DNA of 64,000 bases, taken from positions 6,808,467 through 6,872,466 of the forward strand of contig CM030360.1 of the NCBI GenBank assembly GCA_017893485.1, read 5' to 3'. Under the pieces are notes generated by a model, which made no database searches, was not told the origin of the DNA, and saw only the letters and a list, made by a program, of their open reading frames with translations. A program made the translations under genes and the position numbers. This DNA is from Hemerocallis citrina (lineage: Eukaryota > Streptophyta > Magnoliopsida > Asparagales > Asphodelaceae). Below, piece by piece: positions 11,880 through 21,566 of this stretch; within the stretch, counting starts at the first letter, position 1, and every line of letters begins with the position of its first letter.

Positions 11880-12215
11880 GTTGCTGGACTTGGGCCAGAT
11901 TTTTGGGAAGCACAAGAACATGTTGGTGTATTTGATAAACTTCAAACAGTCAAAATTACTAGGATATCGTGTGGAAAAGCTGAACTTGAGTTTATACAGT
12001 TTGTTTAGCCAATGCACAATCGCTCAAGCTGATGATTGTTAGTTTCAGTGAAATGCCCTTGTCACTGTTAAGGAGGTAGCTATGCCAGAAATATTGGAGT
12101 TTCCGGTGATTTCGAAAGAAGGCCAAATCCTATTCGCATGTAAGTTCCATTGGTGCTCATTAATGATTTTTTTTACTAGGATTGCTGATCTTTTCCTATA
12201 TTACCACTCAATGAG
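11880..12215 (+). pseudogene. F-box/FBD gene 3' fragment, copy 1
   Basis: This is a near copy of 23365-23713, the last exon of the intact F-box gene: it reads VAGLGPDFWEAQEH and then LQTVKITRISCGKAELEF. A missing T near 12008 shifts the frame and brings in a stop. The F-box and leucine-rich part are absent. It continues without a break into the segment at 12216. Confidence 0.85.
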
Positions 12216-12565
12216 ACATATTGTGGTTTTGGCTCATTGGTCAAAATTCAAGTCTTTGGATCTCAAACAAGAGATCTTGGTATATAATTTCATATTCAAA
12301 CTAAAAGAGAGTAAAAAAGGAAATGGAAGCTTCTACAATCCCAAATGTATTGCTCGATTATTTGTTGCTTCTTGATTAATTCCACCTCCCTTTAATGTTT
12401 TTAATTGTACGGGTAATTTCATTGTTTAGAATGGAGAAATAGTTGGTGGAAGATGAGTAGGAGGCGTAATAGTTGGTAGTGCAAATTCTTGATGGCATAT
12501 CGAAAGAGGAAGAAATTCAGGTATGGGAGTAGAAGTAAGCACGGCAAAGCTTCCTTCCTATGGGC
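12216..12565 (+). repeat. Duplicated segment with LINE scrap (pairs with 28088-28445)
   Basis: The first about 160 bp (TTGTGGTTTTGGCTCATT onward) and the last about 85 bp (CATATCGAAAGAGGAAG onward) match 28088-28445 closely. The last part belongs to a LINE ORF2 tail that is longer in the 28-kb copy. Homology stops sharply at CCTTCCTATGG. Confidence 0.8.
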
Positions 12566-12645
12566 TTAGTGGTTCCCTCGCTAGTTCGGCTAAGAGGAAG
12601 ACGTATCCTCGAATGAGTAAGACTCTGTGTGAGCAACGGTTCGCG

Positions 12646-14791
12646 TGTTTTACTGGGTTGTCGGCTTTCAGTATATTGGGATACTGTGGCTCACTGGTCG
12701 ACAAACTAATAAAATAAATAAGTGTAAATAAGAATGAGAAAGTAAAGAAAGTAAAATATGAAAGTGAAGAAAGTGAAATTGTGATTGTGAAAGAAAGTGG
12801 TTGTGAATGAAAATAAATATGAAGGAATACGAGTTATGAGTTTGTGTATGGAAAGAAATGATAAATGCAGTATGTGGTTAATTTAAAATGAAAAAGTAAA
12901 AGAGACGTGTTAATATGAATTGTATGAAATAATTGTATTATGAAAGTGATTATTAAAGTAAAATACAGTATGATATGAGTTGATATACCTTGGAATTGTG
13001 TCGAGGAACTACCTGCTCGCTATTTCTATGAAAATGGTGGGAACTACCTGCATTGGAATAATTCACAGGGTGAGTTGGCATAATATTGGTAATGAATAAT
13101 GGAAATGAAGAATAAAGTAAAGTGAAGATGAAAAGTAATTCAAGTGAATTAATAACCAAGCTATCGGCTTGGGATGTGATGTGATATTACCCAAGGTCTA
13201 CTTGTGGTGCAGCGGTTATTACCCAAGCTGTCGGCTTTGAGGTGCGATATGTTATTGCCCAAACTATGTTTGGGATGTGGAGTATAAATTGATGAGAATG
13301 AAAGTGAAGTTGATGGTAACTCGAGATGTAAGTGAAAATAAAAGTAACTTAAATTATCAATAAGATTGAGTAGTAACTTAAGTGGTATAACGGGATGAGA
13401 ATGAGATATATGAAGATGTATGTGATATTATTGCTTGTATGCATGCGATGTATGTAATCTGAGAATGAGGAAGAAAATGTATATGAATGAAAATAAGTGT
13501 GAAAGAATGAGTCATGAGTTTGTAAATGACATCGATTGGTAAATGAGATACGTGATTGAATAAGTATGAAGGAAATGAGAAAGTGAGCTTGTGTGATTAT
13601 GTATAAAAAGTAGAAGAATTATATATTTGCAGAAATACAGTGTTATGTCGTTGAGTATAAAGTCAAGAAATTATCTACTTGAGTTAATATGACGTGGTAC
13701 ATTTGAGATTTGTAATGAAGAATTGTGTGGGTAGATTAATGTGAATAACTTGAACCAATTGTAGTATGAAATAGGGGGAGTAAGGAAAGTTGTATGTTTA
13801 ATACACTTTAGCATGAGCGCAAGATGATGTTATTTGGGAAGTGCAGTGTGTGTGAAAGTAAAGTTGTGTGTGAATGTTTGTATAAGGCATAAAGTGATGT
13901 GTCAAGTGATGAATTTGGGTATGAGTTCAAAACTAAAGATAAGTAAGTTGTAAGCAGATATATATATATAAACAGGTGATGATACAGGTGATGAAAAGTC
14001 ACACTTACGGTGTTTATATGTTCAGATTTCAGGTGAAATTTTATTATCATGGTATTCGTAAGTTTATTCTATTTTTCTTATAATGTTTAATTTATTTGCT
14101 TAACCATTAAATTATACTCACACCAGAAATGGCTAACCCTGTTGTTTTCTGGGGGTTAGGGGTGTCCCTTCCTGAGGGTGGACAACCCTAACTCTCCTGC
14201 AGGTTTGATAGCAGCAAGGTGAGCTAGATGTGGTAGTCTGGTAGTTTTACTTTGCTCGTTGTGAATGAGACATCTATGTATATATATTATTTATAGAAAT
14301 GGGAGTAGAATGATATATTATATGGTATCTTGGAAGATTGTGTATATGACTGTAAGTGGGGATCTACCTATAGCGTTGTGATGAGGTAAGAAAGCCTGTA
14401 CCCACCTCGTTGTGGAGTATTGAGTTCTGTGTTTGGTTTTTGAAAAGTTTTTCTACAGTTTTTCTAATACTTATATAAGTTTTAGAAGGAAATTTATGGT
14501 TTTTAATTTATAATTGAAATTATGTTACGAGTTTGGCCCCCAGAGCATGATATTTATATTGCCTATGTGATTCTACTCATTGTGGCATGGGGAGTCCATG
14601 ATTATATTGCCTATGTTGTGAGCTACAGAATTTAGAGCAGAATTCCGTAAGCTTTTTGTGTTTCGGGGCAGAAATTTCAGGGGAAATTCTGCCAAAATTT
14701 TATTTGAAATATACTTATCTTAGTTTATGTTTAAAGTGATGTAGAAATTGAAAGATTTGATTTTGGAAGTTAAAAAAAATGGGGTGTTACA
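12646..14791 (+). repeat. Probable solo LTR, about 2.15 kb
   Basis: The 3' end GGGGTGTTACA is a standard plant gypsy LTR end. The best matching start is TGTTTTACTGGG at 12646. The flanks are TCGCG on the left and TCGCA on the right, a 5-bp duplication differing by one CG-to-CA transition. The interior is AT-rich and non-coding, with repeated AAGCTATCGGCTTG-like and GAATGAAAATAA motifs. No primer-binding site follows 14791, which supports a solo LTR. The left border is an inference. Confidence 0.5.
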
Positions 14792-15250
14792 TCGCACATT
14801 GAGAACCTTAAAGCCACATGAAGGAGATCCTGCATCAAGATGTGGTAGTCGTGTGACTTTAGACCCTGAAGCCTCTTCTCCATATCATTGACACACCTTG
14901 CTATGTTAGATGAATAGTCATCGAGAACTTTAAGCTCCGGTAGAACTTTGCAGAACGGTTCCAAGTCCTTTTTAGACATGCAGTACATTGCAGGAGGAAG
15001 TCGCACTCTGCCATTCTGTAAATATTCGGGGTGCAGCTCGTGTCGTATGTCCAACGCAACTAAATCAAGACGACACTTAAGATTTTCTTTTGTCTTCCGA
15101 TCACCTCCCATGACAGTCCCTACACAATTTTCACCAATATTTTTTCCGATATGTATCACATTTAAATTTTGGCGCAATAAATTAAATTTCCAGTACGGCA
15201 CTGTAAAGAAAATGCTCTTGGAATCCCATTATCTATGTCAACGAAGGGTT
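14792..15250 (-). pseudogene. CACTA (En/Spm) TNP2 transposase fragment
   Basis: The minus strand encodes a piece of the TNP2-type transposase: PYWKFNLLRQNLNVIHIGKN, then DLVALDIRHELHP, LPPAMYCMSKKDLEPFC and LKSHDYHILMQDLL. In intact CACTA elements this block lies in the C-terminal half of TNP2. The reading frame is cut at 14791 by the LTR end, and the N-terminal part is missing, so it is inactive. Confidence 0.8.
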
Positions 15251-16499
15251 TGAGAAGGGGACCGGTTATCGAGATGAGGAAGTTCTTGGAAGAAACTGAT
15301 TTGTTTGTATTTCGTCTATCCTTGGTTAAAACTAGGGTTTTGATTTTGAGTACCATAATTTTCTCAAAATTTATTTTTCAAATACGTGTTAAACTAAGAT
15401 CCAACTTCATTATGAAATTATAGATGTGTTAGAAATTTGAGGGCAACATGAGAAAATAATTGTTGGTAAACTGACATTAGTGGAATACTATGCAAATTCG
15501 ACATTTGCTGCTGCAGGACATGATTTTATCACCCACTTTATATCTAATATGAGCATGCTCAAGCATGACTAACACATGACTGGTTCATTTAAAAAGGATG
15601 TACATAAGAATAAATGGATGAGATTTGTAGCCACAAATATGTACATGATGACAAAGTGCATGATAATTACCATATGTTGGCTGATACACTACAACAAAAG
15701 AGGTCTACCCAGGTGTTTTGGTAGAAACGTCGTGGTAGAAACCAACAATTTGAAAGAACAAAAAAATCCAACTCTACCCAGCGTTTTAGAAAAAATGCCG
15801 GAACAGCAATAGATACAGTCGACCCCTCAGGTCCAAGTTGCGGTCGACTGCACCAGTCGCCCGCCTGCGGCTGCTGTACTGTTTTTGGGCATATGTCTTG
15901 GGGATCATTTTGGTCCAATTTGCAACTCCAGGTCAGATTGTACGACTCATATTCAATGACTTCTTCCACATGATATATCGAACGACTGAGATATCAAGAC
16001 TAACATAGGGTTCTCTCTATTCTTTTTCTATTTATTGTAATGACCTCCAATATGAGAGGCCAAGTACTTCATTGATATTATTCTTCATTGCAAAGTGAGG
16101 CTTGTGGGATAATTTTTGGTGAATGAGTTTAATTCCTAATTGTATTGAATGAATCTGTAACTCTTTGTAATTTTCTCTAGTTGAATATTACATCTCCCTA
16201 TATTTTCCTCCAGACTAAGCAAAAGCTAACCGAGATAAATTTCTCATGTGTTTTGTGTTGGATTGTTGAATCTATTTGTTTGGATGTTCGACTGATTCGT
16301 TTTATCTACCTTACAATTCTCATTGCTCTAATTAGTTTGCTGCACCACATGTATTAAACGAAAATTCCCAATGAGAGTTGCAGTGAGATTCCACTCCCTT
16401 TCGGAACACCACAACAAGATTCCCTCCTCGCCGTCCAATGGAATGGACCAACCCGTCTCGAGGAATTATAAAGTCGAATACCGATGGAGCTGTGAGAAA

Positions 16500-16718
16500 T
16501 CCTCTCCCGCTCATGGCGCCGCCGTTGGCGATCCATCCCCAATCTCGATCTCTTCGATATCAACAAATTGGTCGCATCCCAAATCGTCCTCCTTCACTCG
16601 AGCCCCCTTCGCCTCCTCAAGGCCAATCTCAACTCCGATGCCTTAAACTTCCTCTCCGTCCAATCCGGCCCCACCCTCCGTACCCTCCACCTCTTTAATC
16701 CCGACTTTAATCTTCACT
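16500..16718 (+). pseudogene. Captured F-box gene exon-1 fragment, copy 2
   Basis: This block is almost identical to 21669-21887 of the intact F-box gene (CCTCTCCCGCTCATGGCG onward) and covers residues from the end of the F-box into the first leucine-rich repeats. Homology ends exactly at CTTCACT, where a CACTA-type end begins. Small indels break the frame. It lies inside the 15687-18892 element. Confidence 0.85.
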
Positions 16719-17360
16719 ACAAGAACAAGTGCAGGGGAGACAAAAGTCATTTTCTATTACCTTTAAGTCCTTATTTATTTGTATTAGGTATGGATAAATT
16801 AACCAACGATTGTAATGTGAAAGCTGAAATTGAGGACCTAGCCATTCGTTGTAGCTTGAAGCAAGAAGCACCACAAACGTGCCAAAAAGAGTAATTTACA
16901 ACATCTATACAAATCCACTCATTTTAGATTAAAGGTTAATTAAGAAATGAAAATGATAAGGGAAAACAAGTATATTGTATACATATAACGACAAGATATA
17001 CACAACACATCATTGTTGAAGGTAATAAATGACTCAACCTAAACCCGTGATAAATGCGTGTTGTGGTTTGGTAGACAATCAACCTAAGCCAGTCTAACCA
17101 ATATAGGCGACCTATCTAGCCGACCAGCCCTAAGTGTTCAAGCCGAGCCAAGCAAACGAGCCAAGCAAACGAGCCACCAGTCTCCAAATTAATCAAACTT
17201 GTGCCCCCCACATGAAAATACATCAAGCACATGTAATCTAAGGCTACCGATGGCTCCATAATGGGGGGGGGGGAAATGTATATTCTTGTAAATATTCAAG
17301 AAGTTAGGCGCTCTGTCAAAATCTATGGGTGGTTACACCTCTGGAATGAGCAAACAAACA
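16714..17360 (+). repeat. CACTA-type terminal segment, repeated at 30213
   Basis: The segment starts CACTACAAGAACAAGTGC and matches 30213-30855 with only scattered differences. It includes a short reading frame with PLSPYLFVLGMDKL, which recalls the LSPYLFVL motif of LINE reverse transcriptases. It begins at the end of the captured F-box fragment. A run of ten G at about 17264-17273 follows. Confidence 0.6.
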
Positions 17361-18600
17361 ATGAAGAATATATAAAATTAATTCAAGGTTACACCTTTGA
17401 AAATTGCCCCTCTGAAAATGATCAAAATCTGTGGGTGTTTACACCTCTGAAAATTGCACCTATGAAAATGAGCAAACAAACAATGATCAAAATCTATGGG
17501 TAGTTACACCTCTGAAAATTGCATAGTATATATAAAGTTAATTCAAGGTTTTATGGCTTTTGATAGTGTTAGCTTTATGGTTGATATCAGTTATCTTCCT
17601 TATTTCCTTTGTAAGATCTATGACAGCTTTATAAACTTATATGGTATATTGAAGTTTTTATTTAATTTCTCATTATAATGTCTTAATCGGTCTCTATACT
17701 CAAAATTAAGTGACTGGCCATTGGTGCTACTCATCTTCAAGAACAAATGAGAAAGAAACAAACAGAAATATTTCTTTGTAGATGTCTATGTTAATTGTTT
17801 GATGCACACCTAAGCTCCAGTTATTCTTCAGGAAATTGGAGCATATTACTCAAGTCTACAAGGGCGTAGTTGCTGTGCAAGAAGGGAGCTTGAGTGTTGT
17901 GACTGATTATCATAAAGAAAAAAAAGAAGGTAAAAGGATTAGATTTGTAAGATTTGAACCTTTGGTAACCTCATTTTCTACATGAATCTAAAACTAGGTG
18001 TTTCAGGGTTTATTTAGCATGGTTAAAGATTTGAATGGCAACAGGTCAAAACACATTCAAGAAACTCATACTGATGATTCAAGTGCGAGAAATCTGGAAG
18101 AAGCATCTTCCGCATTTTCAACTATCAATTTCATATTGATAATCTGTTTTGGATATAGGTACCCATCTTTTTTCACCATTTAAGTGAGATACTTGTAGTC
18201 TTTCCATATTGATAATCTGTTTCATCTGGTAAGACTGAGAACTGCAGGTAAATTGAAAATGAAGACAAGGATGAAAAGCCCAATTCACCAAAAAATGTGA
18301 CTGAAGATGATAAGGGTGTTGGTGCAGTGGATCAGATCAAGAAGTATGGATATGCAGTGAACAATGATAAGGGTGTCCATGTAAATTACCACGCTGACCA
18401 TAATGATTATTAGGAGAAACATATATATATTAAGATTGTAATTCGGTGTTTTTATATTTGGTGTCTATGATAAAGCTATAAGAGCAATCATCATGATTAG
18501 CTTTTATGTCTTACTCACATTTGCTTGTGATTTAGGCTTTTTATTACTTCCATTTACTTACATTTACTTGTAGTGTAATTTTTTATTTTAAATACTTATT
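17361..18600. other. Interior of the CACTA-like element, no clear gene
   Basis: Three short copies of a GGTTACACCTCTGAAAATTGC-like phrase lie at 17330-17525. Exon-like pieces at about 17832-17930 and 18007-18160 are bounded by CAG and GT but I cannot name the source gene. The rest is AT-rich. Confidence 0.4.
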
Positions 18601-19226
18601 TATCCTGACGTTTTTAGACAAAACCGCTGGGATAGGGTGCGTTTTAAAAAGAAATTAATAACCTATTCTGGCGTTTTTGGTAAAAAAACGTCGGGATAGG
18701 TTAACTTTTCCTTTTTACTGTCAAAAGCTTTATACCGGCATTTTTTCAATTAAATGGTGAGATAGGCCATATATCTGTCCCGACGCTCGCTATAGTGACG
18801 TTTTCAGAAACGTCGCTACGATCTATCCTGACATTTATAAACACTGGGATAGCCTAAAAAAAAGGCTAGGGAAGCCTGTGCAGTTTGTAGTGATAGAATG
18901 GTTTGTGTTGGGGAAATCACAAAAATATGCTATCTAGGCAGAAAAATGCAAGAGAATAGACGGGTTGAAGAGGCATGTTACATAACCAAAGATGTTGTCC
19001 CAAGGATAGATTTTTTGCCTCCCCAAAGTGCAAGTGAATTGTGCCGGTCTATCCCCAAGATACAACTCAACCCTTAGATAGCTCCACGGATGTTGTGCAC
19101 ATAGTCTTTGGATTGACGTAGTGATCAAGGCCTTTTGCTCAAGGAAAATAGTGGGTGGAAGAATATCTGTGTTTTTTCTTCTTCATCTCTGCTCTCTGTT
19201 GAAGCAGAAACTTAACTGGACTTAAG

Positions 19227-19444
19227 CAGGGGCGAAGCCAGAACAAATTTTTCAGGGGGGCCAAGAAAAAATTCTATAACTATATATAAATATATAGGTA
19301 TTTTTTCATAATTTTTAGAGGGGCCAAATAATAAAATTTAATAGATTTAAAGGGGTTTAAAAAAAATTTCAAATATTTTAAGGGGATTTTCAAAATTTTG
19401 GGGGGGGCCAGGCCACCTCGGGCCCCCACATAGCTCCACCACTG
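19227..19444. mobile_element. 218-bp MITE with 9-bp target duplication
   Basis: The element starts CAGGGGCGAAGCCAGAAC and ends, on the other strand, CAGTGGTGGAGCTATG, an imperfect terminal inverted repeat. It is flanked by GGACTTAAG at 19218-19226 and 19445-19453, an exact 9-bp duplication, which fits a Mutator-type mobiliser. The interior is rich in AGGGGGGCC and AT runs. No coding capacity. Confidence 0.75.
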
Positions 19445-19939
19445 GGACTTAAGGAGAAGAATGTTACATAACATTTTCTAAATCTGCCCATAACTCCCTT
19501 GTTTATTGGGAGTCTTATTTATCAAGTTTTAAAATACATTTTCATCTAAATAATTCATTAAAATAATTGAGTTATTACATTTTTAAACAAACACAATCCA
19601 TAAAATGGTTTTTTTATATGTGTCATCTTTACTGTAACATGTACTATAATACACGACTTTAGTTTATGATGTATAACATGTTTATTGAATGTTAATAATG
19701 TTCTAGTTTCAGATGAGTTAAAATAAGGAACTAGAAATAAACATTAAAAAAAATTAGATATTAAATGCCATCATACAATTAAATAGAAACTAGGAGATGA
19801 AATGATACGAAACACATGAAGATAAAGCAGAGAAATATGATGTGATTCAAAAAGGTAATTGAAATGGTCCGGTTATGTCCGTAGTCATTATTGAAAATTT
19901 GAAATTGAAGAAACATTGATTTATGGTAGTGTTCATACA

Positions 19940-20320
19940 CACGTGAATTTTTTCCCAAACTATCCCACTTTTTGAAAGTTTTTTCCCAAACTGTCCTACT
20001 TTTTTTCCCAAACGCGAATTTTTTCCCAAACTATCCCACTTTTTGAATGTTTTTTCCCAAACTGTCCTACTTTTTTTTAATTCCCAAACTGCCTCACTCG
20101 GTCTTTGAAAGATCGAATTTAGTTAAAACTAACACGGTTTTTCGAAAACCAGGTGTTAGTCTTTGATTTTTCGAAGTCTAACACTCGGTCTTTCAAAAAC
20201 CGAGTTAGTTTTAACTAAACTAGGTCTTTCAAAGAACGAGTGTGTCATTTTGGTAAATACTTTCTAAAGTGTGTCAGTTTGGTAAATACTTTCAAAAAGT
20301 GGGTCATTTTGGTAATGAAA
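19940..20320. mobile_element. Foldback element with 65-bp inner arms
   Basis: The inner arms 20095-20159 and 20178-20242 are inverted repeats with about ten mismatches around an 18-base loop. They are rich in the phrase CTCGGTCTTTCAAA and its complement. Outside them, direct copies of CCCAAACTATCCCACTTTTTG on the left face inverted versions (CAAAAAGTGGGTCATTTTGG) on the right. No ORF. The exact borders and target duplication were not resolved. Confidence 0.6.
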
Positions 20321-20779
20321 TTGAAAATGACTCATTGATCATTAAAATTGAAAATTCAACCTTAGATGTCATCAACGTCATGAGAATTAATCAAAAATAA
20401 ATGTTCATAACTTTGTCAAACCATAAATTCAACGCTTAACATATAAATCGATTCAAAATTACATAATTTGCTATCACTTGTATAAAATTATTAAATTTTT
20501 ATATGGAAATAGATTTTGCGGAGTATATCACATTGAACAATTTGATTTTTAGAAAAAAAATTGGATCATGATGAGGCATGTCTGAAAGGGTTTTAAGTAA
20601 GTTATTAACTCTATATTTACGAGTTAGGTTCCGGTAAAATTCAACTCCATGAATAACCTATATCAAAATGTAAGATTCTAGTTTTTTTTTTTTTTGGTGG
20701 AAATATTAAGATTAGAGTGCATCCTAAAGATCGCTTATAGATCTACTAATATAGCTGTCTGGGGTGTCTGGGGAGTTCA

Positions 20780-21010
20780 GACTTTCCTAGGTCGTGTTCA
20801 GATGTCTGAGGAGTTTACAGAATAAATAAAATTAAGAAAGAGAATAGAGAATTGTACGATATTACTGTAGCTGCAATCTTGTGGGGATTGTGGCTTGATC
20901 GTAATGAATTTTGCTTTGATAAGATTGATCATAGACTTCCATTTTTTATGCATATTTGATAAGATTGATCGTATGAAAGAGAATTCTAAACAATGGTTTT
21001 CCAGTGTCTT
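20780..21010 (+). pseudogene. LINE ORF2 C-terminal scrap
   Basis: A short plus-strand frame reads YDITVAAILWGLWLDRNEFC. It matches the LINE tails at 29120 and, on the minus strand, 24800. Stops surround it. This is the 3' relic of an L1-type element. Confidence 0.6.
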
Positions 21011-21376
21011 ATATCCAAACAATATTTTCTATCTTAAGGTTATTGTCGTGTTAACTGGATAAAAAAATAACAAAAAGTGACAAACACAGCTATAAATAAA
21101 AGGGAACGTCCTTGAAGAATACATGGATTTCATGATAATCCCGAAGGCCATAAAGAGATTATGAGAAGCTCTGCATGCATGACGAGATTGAACGATAATG
21201 TCATATTGTCATATATAATATAAACTTTAAACAGTTTCGTGGATCTGTTGACGAGCTATGATGTAACGGCTATCACTCCAAAGAAGGCAATTGCATTGAC
21301 ATTGCTGAGAACGTGGATTGTTTGGTCAAACAATGAAACATGTATCCAATTCATTATATCATTATTATTTATTTAT

Positions 21377-21377
<1 letters not shown>

Positions 21378-21412
<35 letters not shown>
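21378..21412 (+). repeat. Homopolymer of 35 C followed by (CA)n
   Basis: A run of 35 consecutive C residues is followed by AACACACACACACA, about 130 bp upstream of the F-box start codon. Such a run can form i-motif or G-quadruplex structures, and its length is also prone to sequencing error. Confidence 0.9.
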
Positions 21413-21414
<2 letters not shown>

Positions 21415-21484
21415 CACACACACACATTCCGTGATCTGAGGCCAAGCCTTTTCTTAATCCTTCCTCGAAAGCCGAAACCCTAAT

Positions 21485-21566
21485 AATCGGTGTAGTCATT
21501 AATGGAATCAAACAAGAAGATGAATAATCGGTGTAGTCATTAATGGAATCAAACAAGAAGATGAAG
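21485..21566 (+). promoter_or_regulatory. 41-bp tandem duplication and upstream ORF of the F-box gene
   Basis: A 41-bp unit starting AATCGGTGTAGTCATTAATG is present twice in tandem (21485 and 21526). The first copy supplies an ATG at 21502 opening a 13-codon upstream ORF. Its stop TAA (21541-21543) shares its last A with the ATG of the main frame (TAATG). Translation of the main frame could therefore depend on reinitiation or leaky scanning (inferred). Confidence 0.7.

Larger units (their letters stand above)
15687..18892. mobile_element. Non-autonomous CACTA-like element carrying host fragments
   Basis: The left end is CACTACAACAAAAGAGG and the right end, read on the minus strand, is CACTACAAACTGCACAGG. 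Both are flanked by the 3-bp duplication ATA (15684-15686 and 18893-18895). The right 300 bp holds inverted subterminal repeats of the CACTA kind (GACGTTTTT, AACGTCGGGATAGG, CCCGACG). No transposase is encoded. Inside are a fragment of the F-box gene (16500-16718), a short RNase-H-like scrap before it, and unidentified exon-like sequence at about 17830-18260. The two ends share only about 8 bp and their subterminal repeats differ, so a composite of two elements remains possible. Confidence 0.55.

Noticed and set aside
13808..14050. 80-codon minus-strand frame
   Set aside because: AT-rich LTR sequence with no motif.
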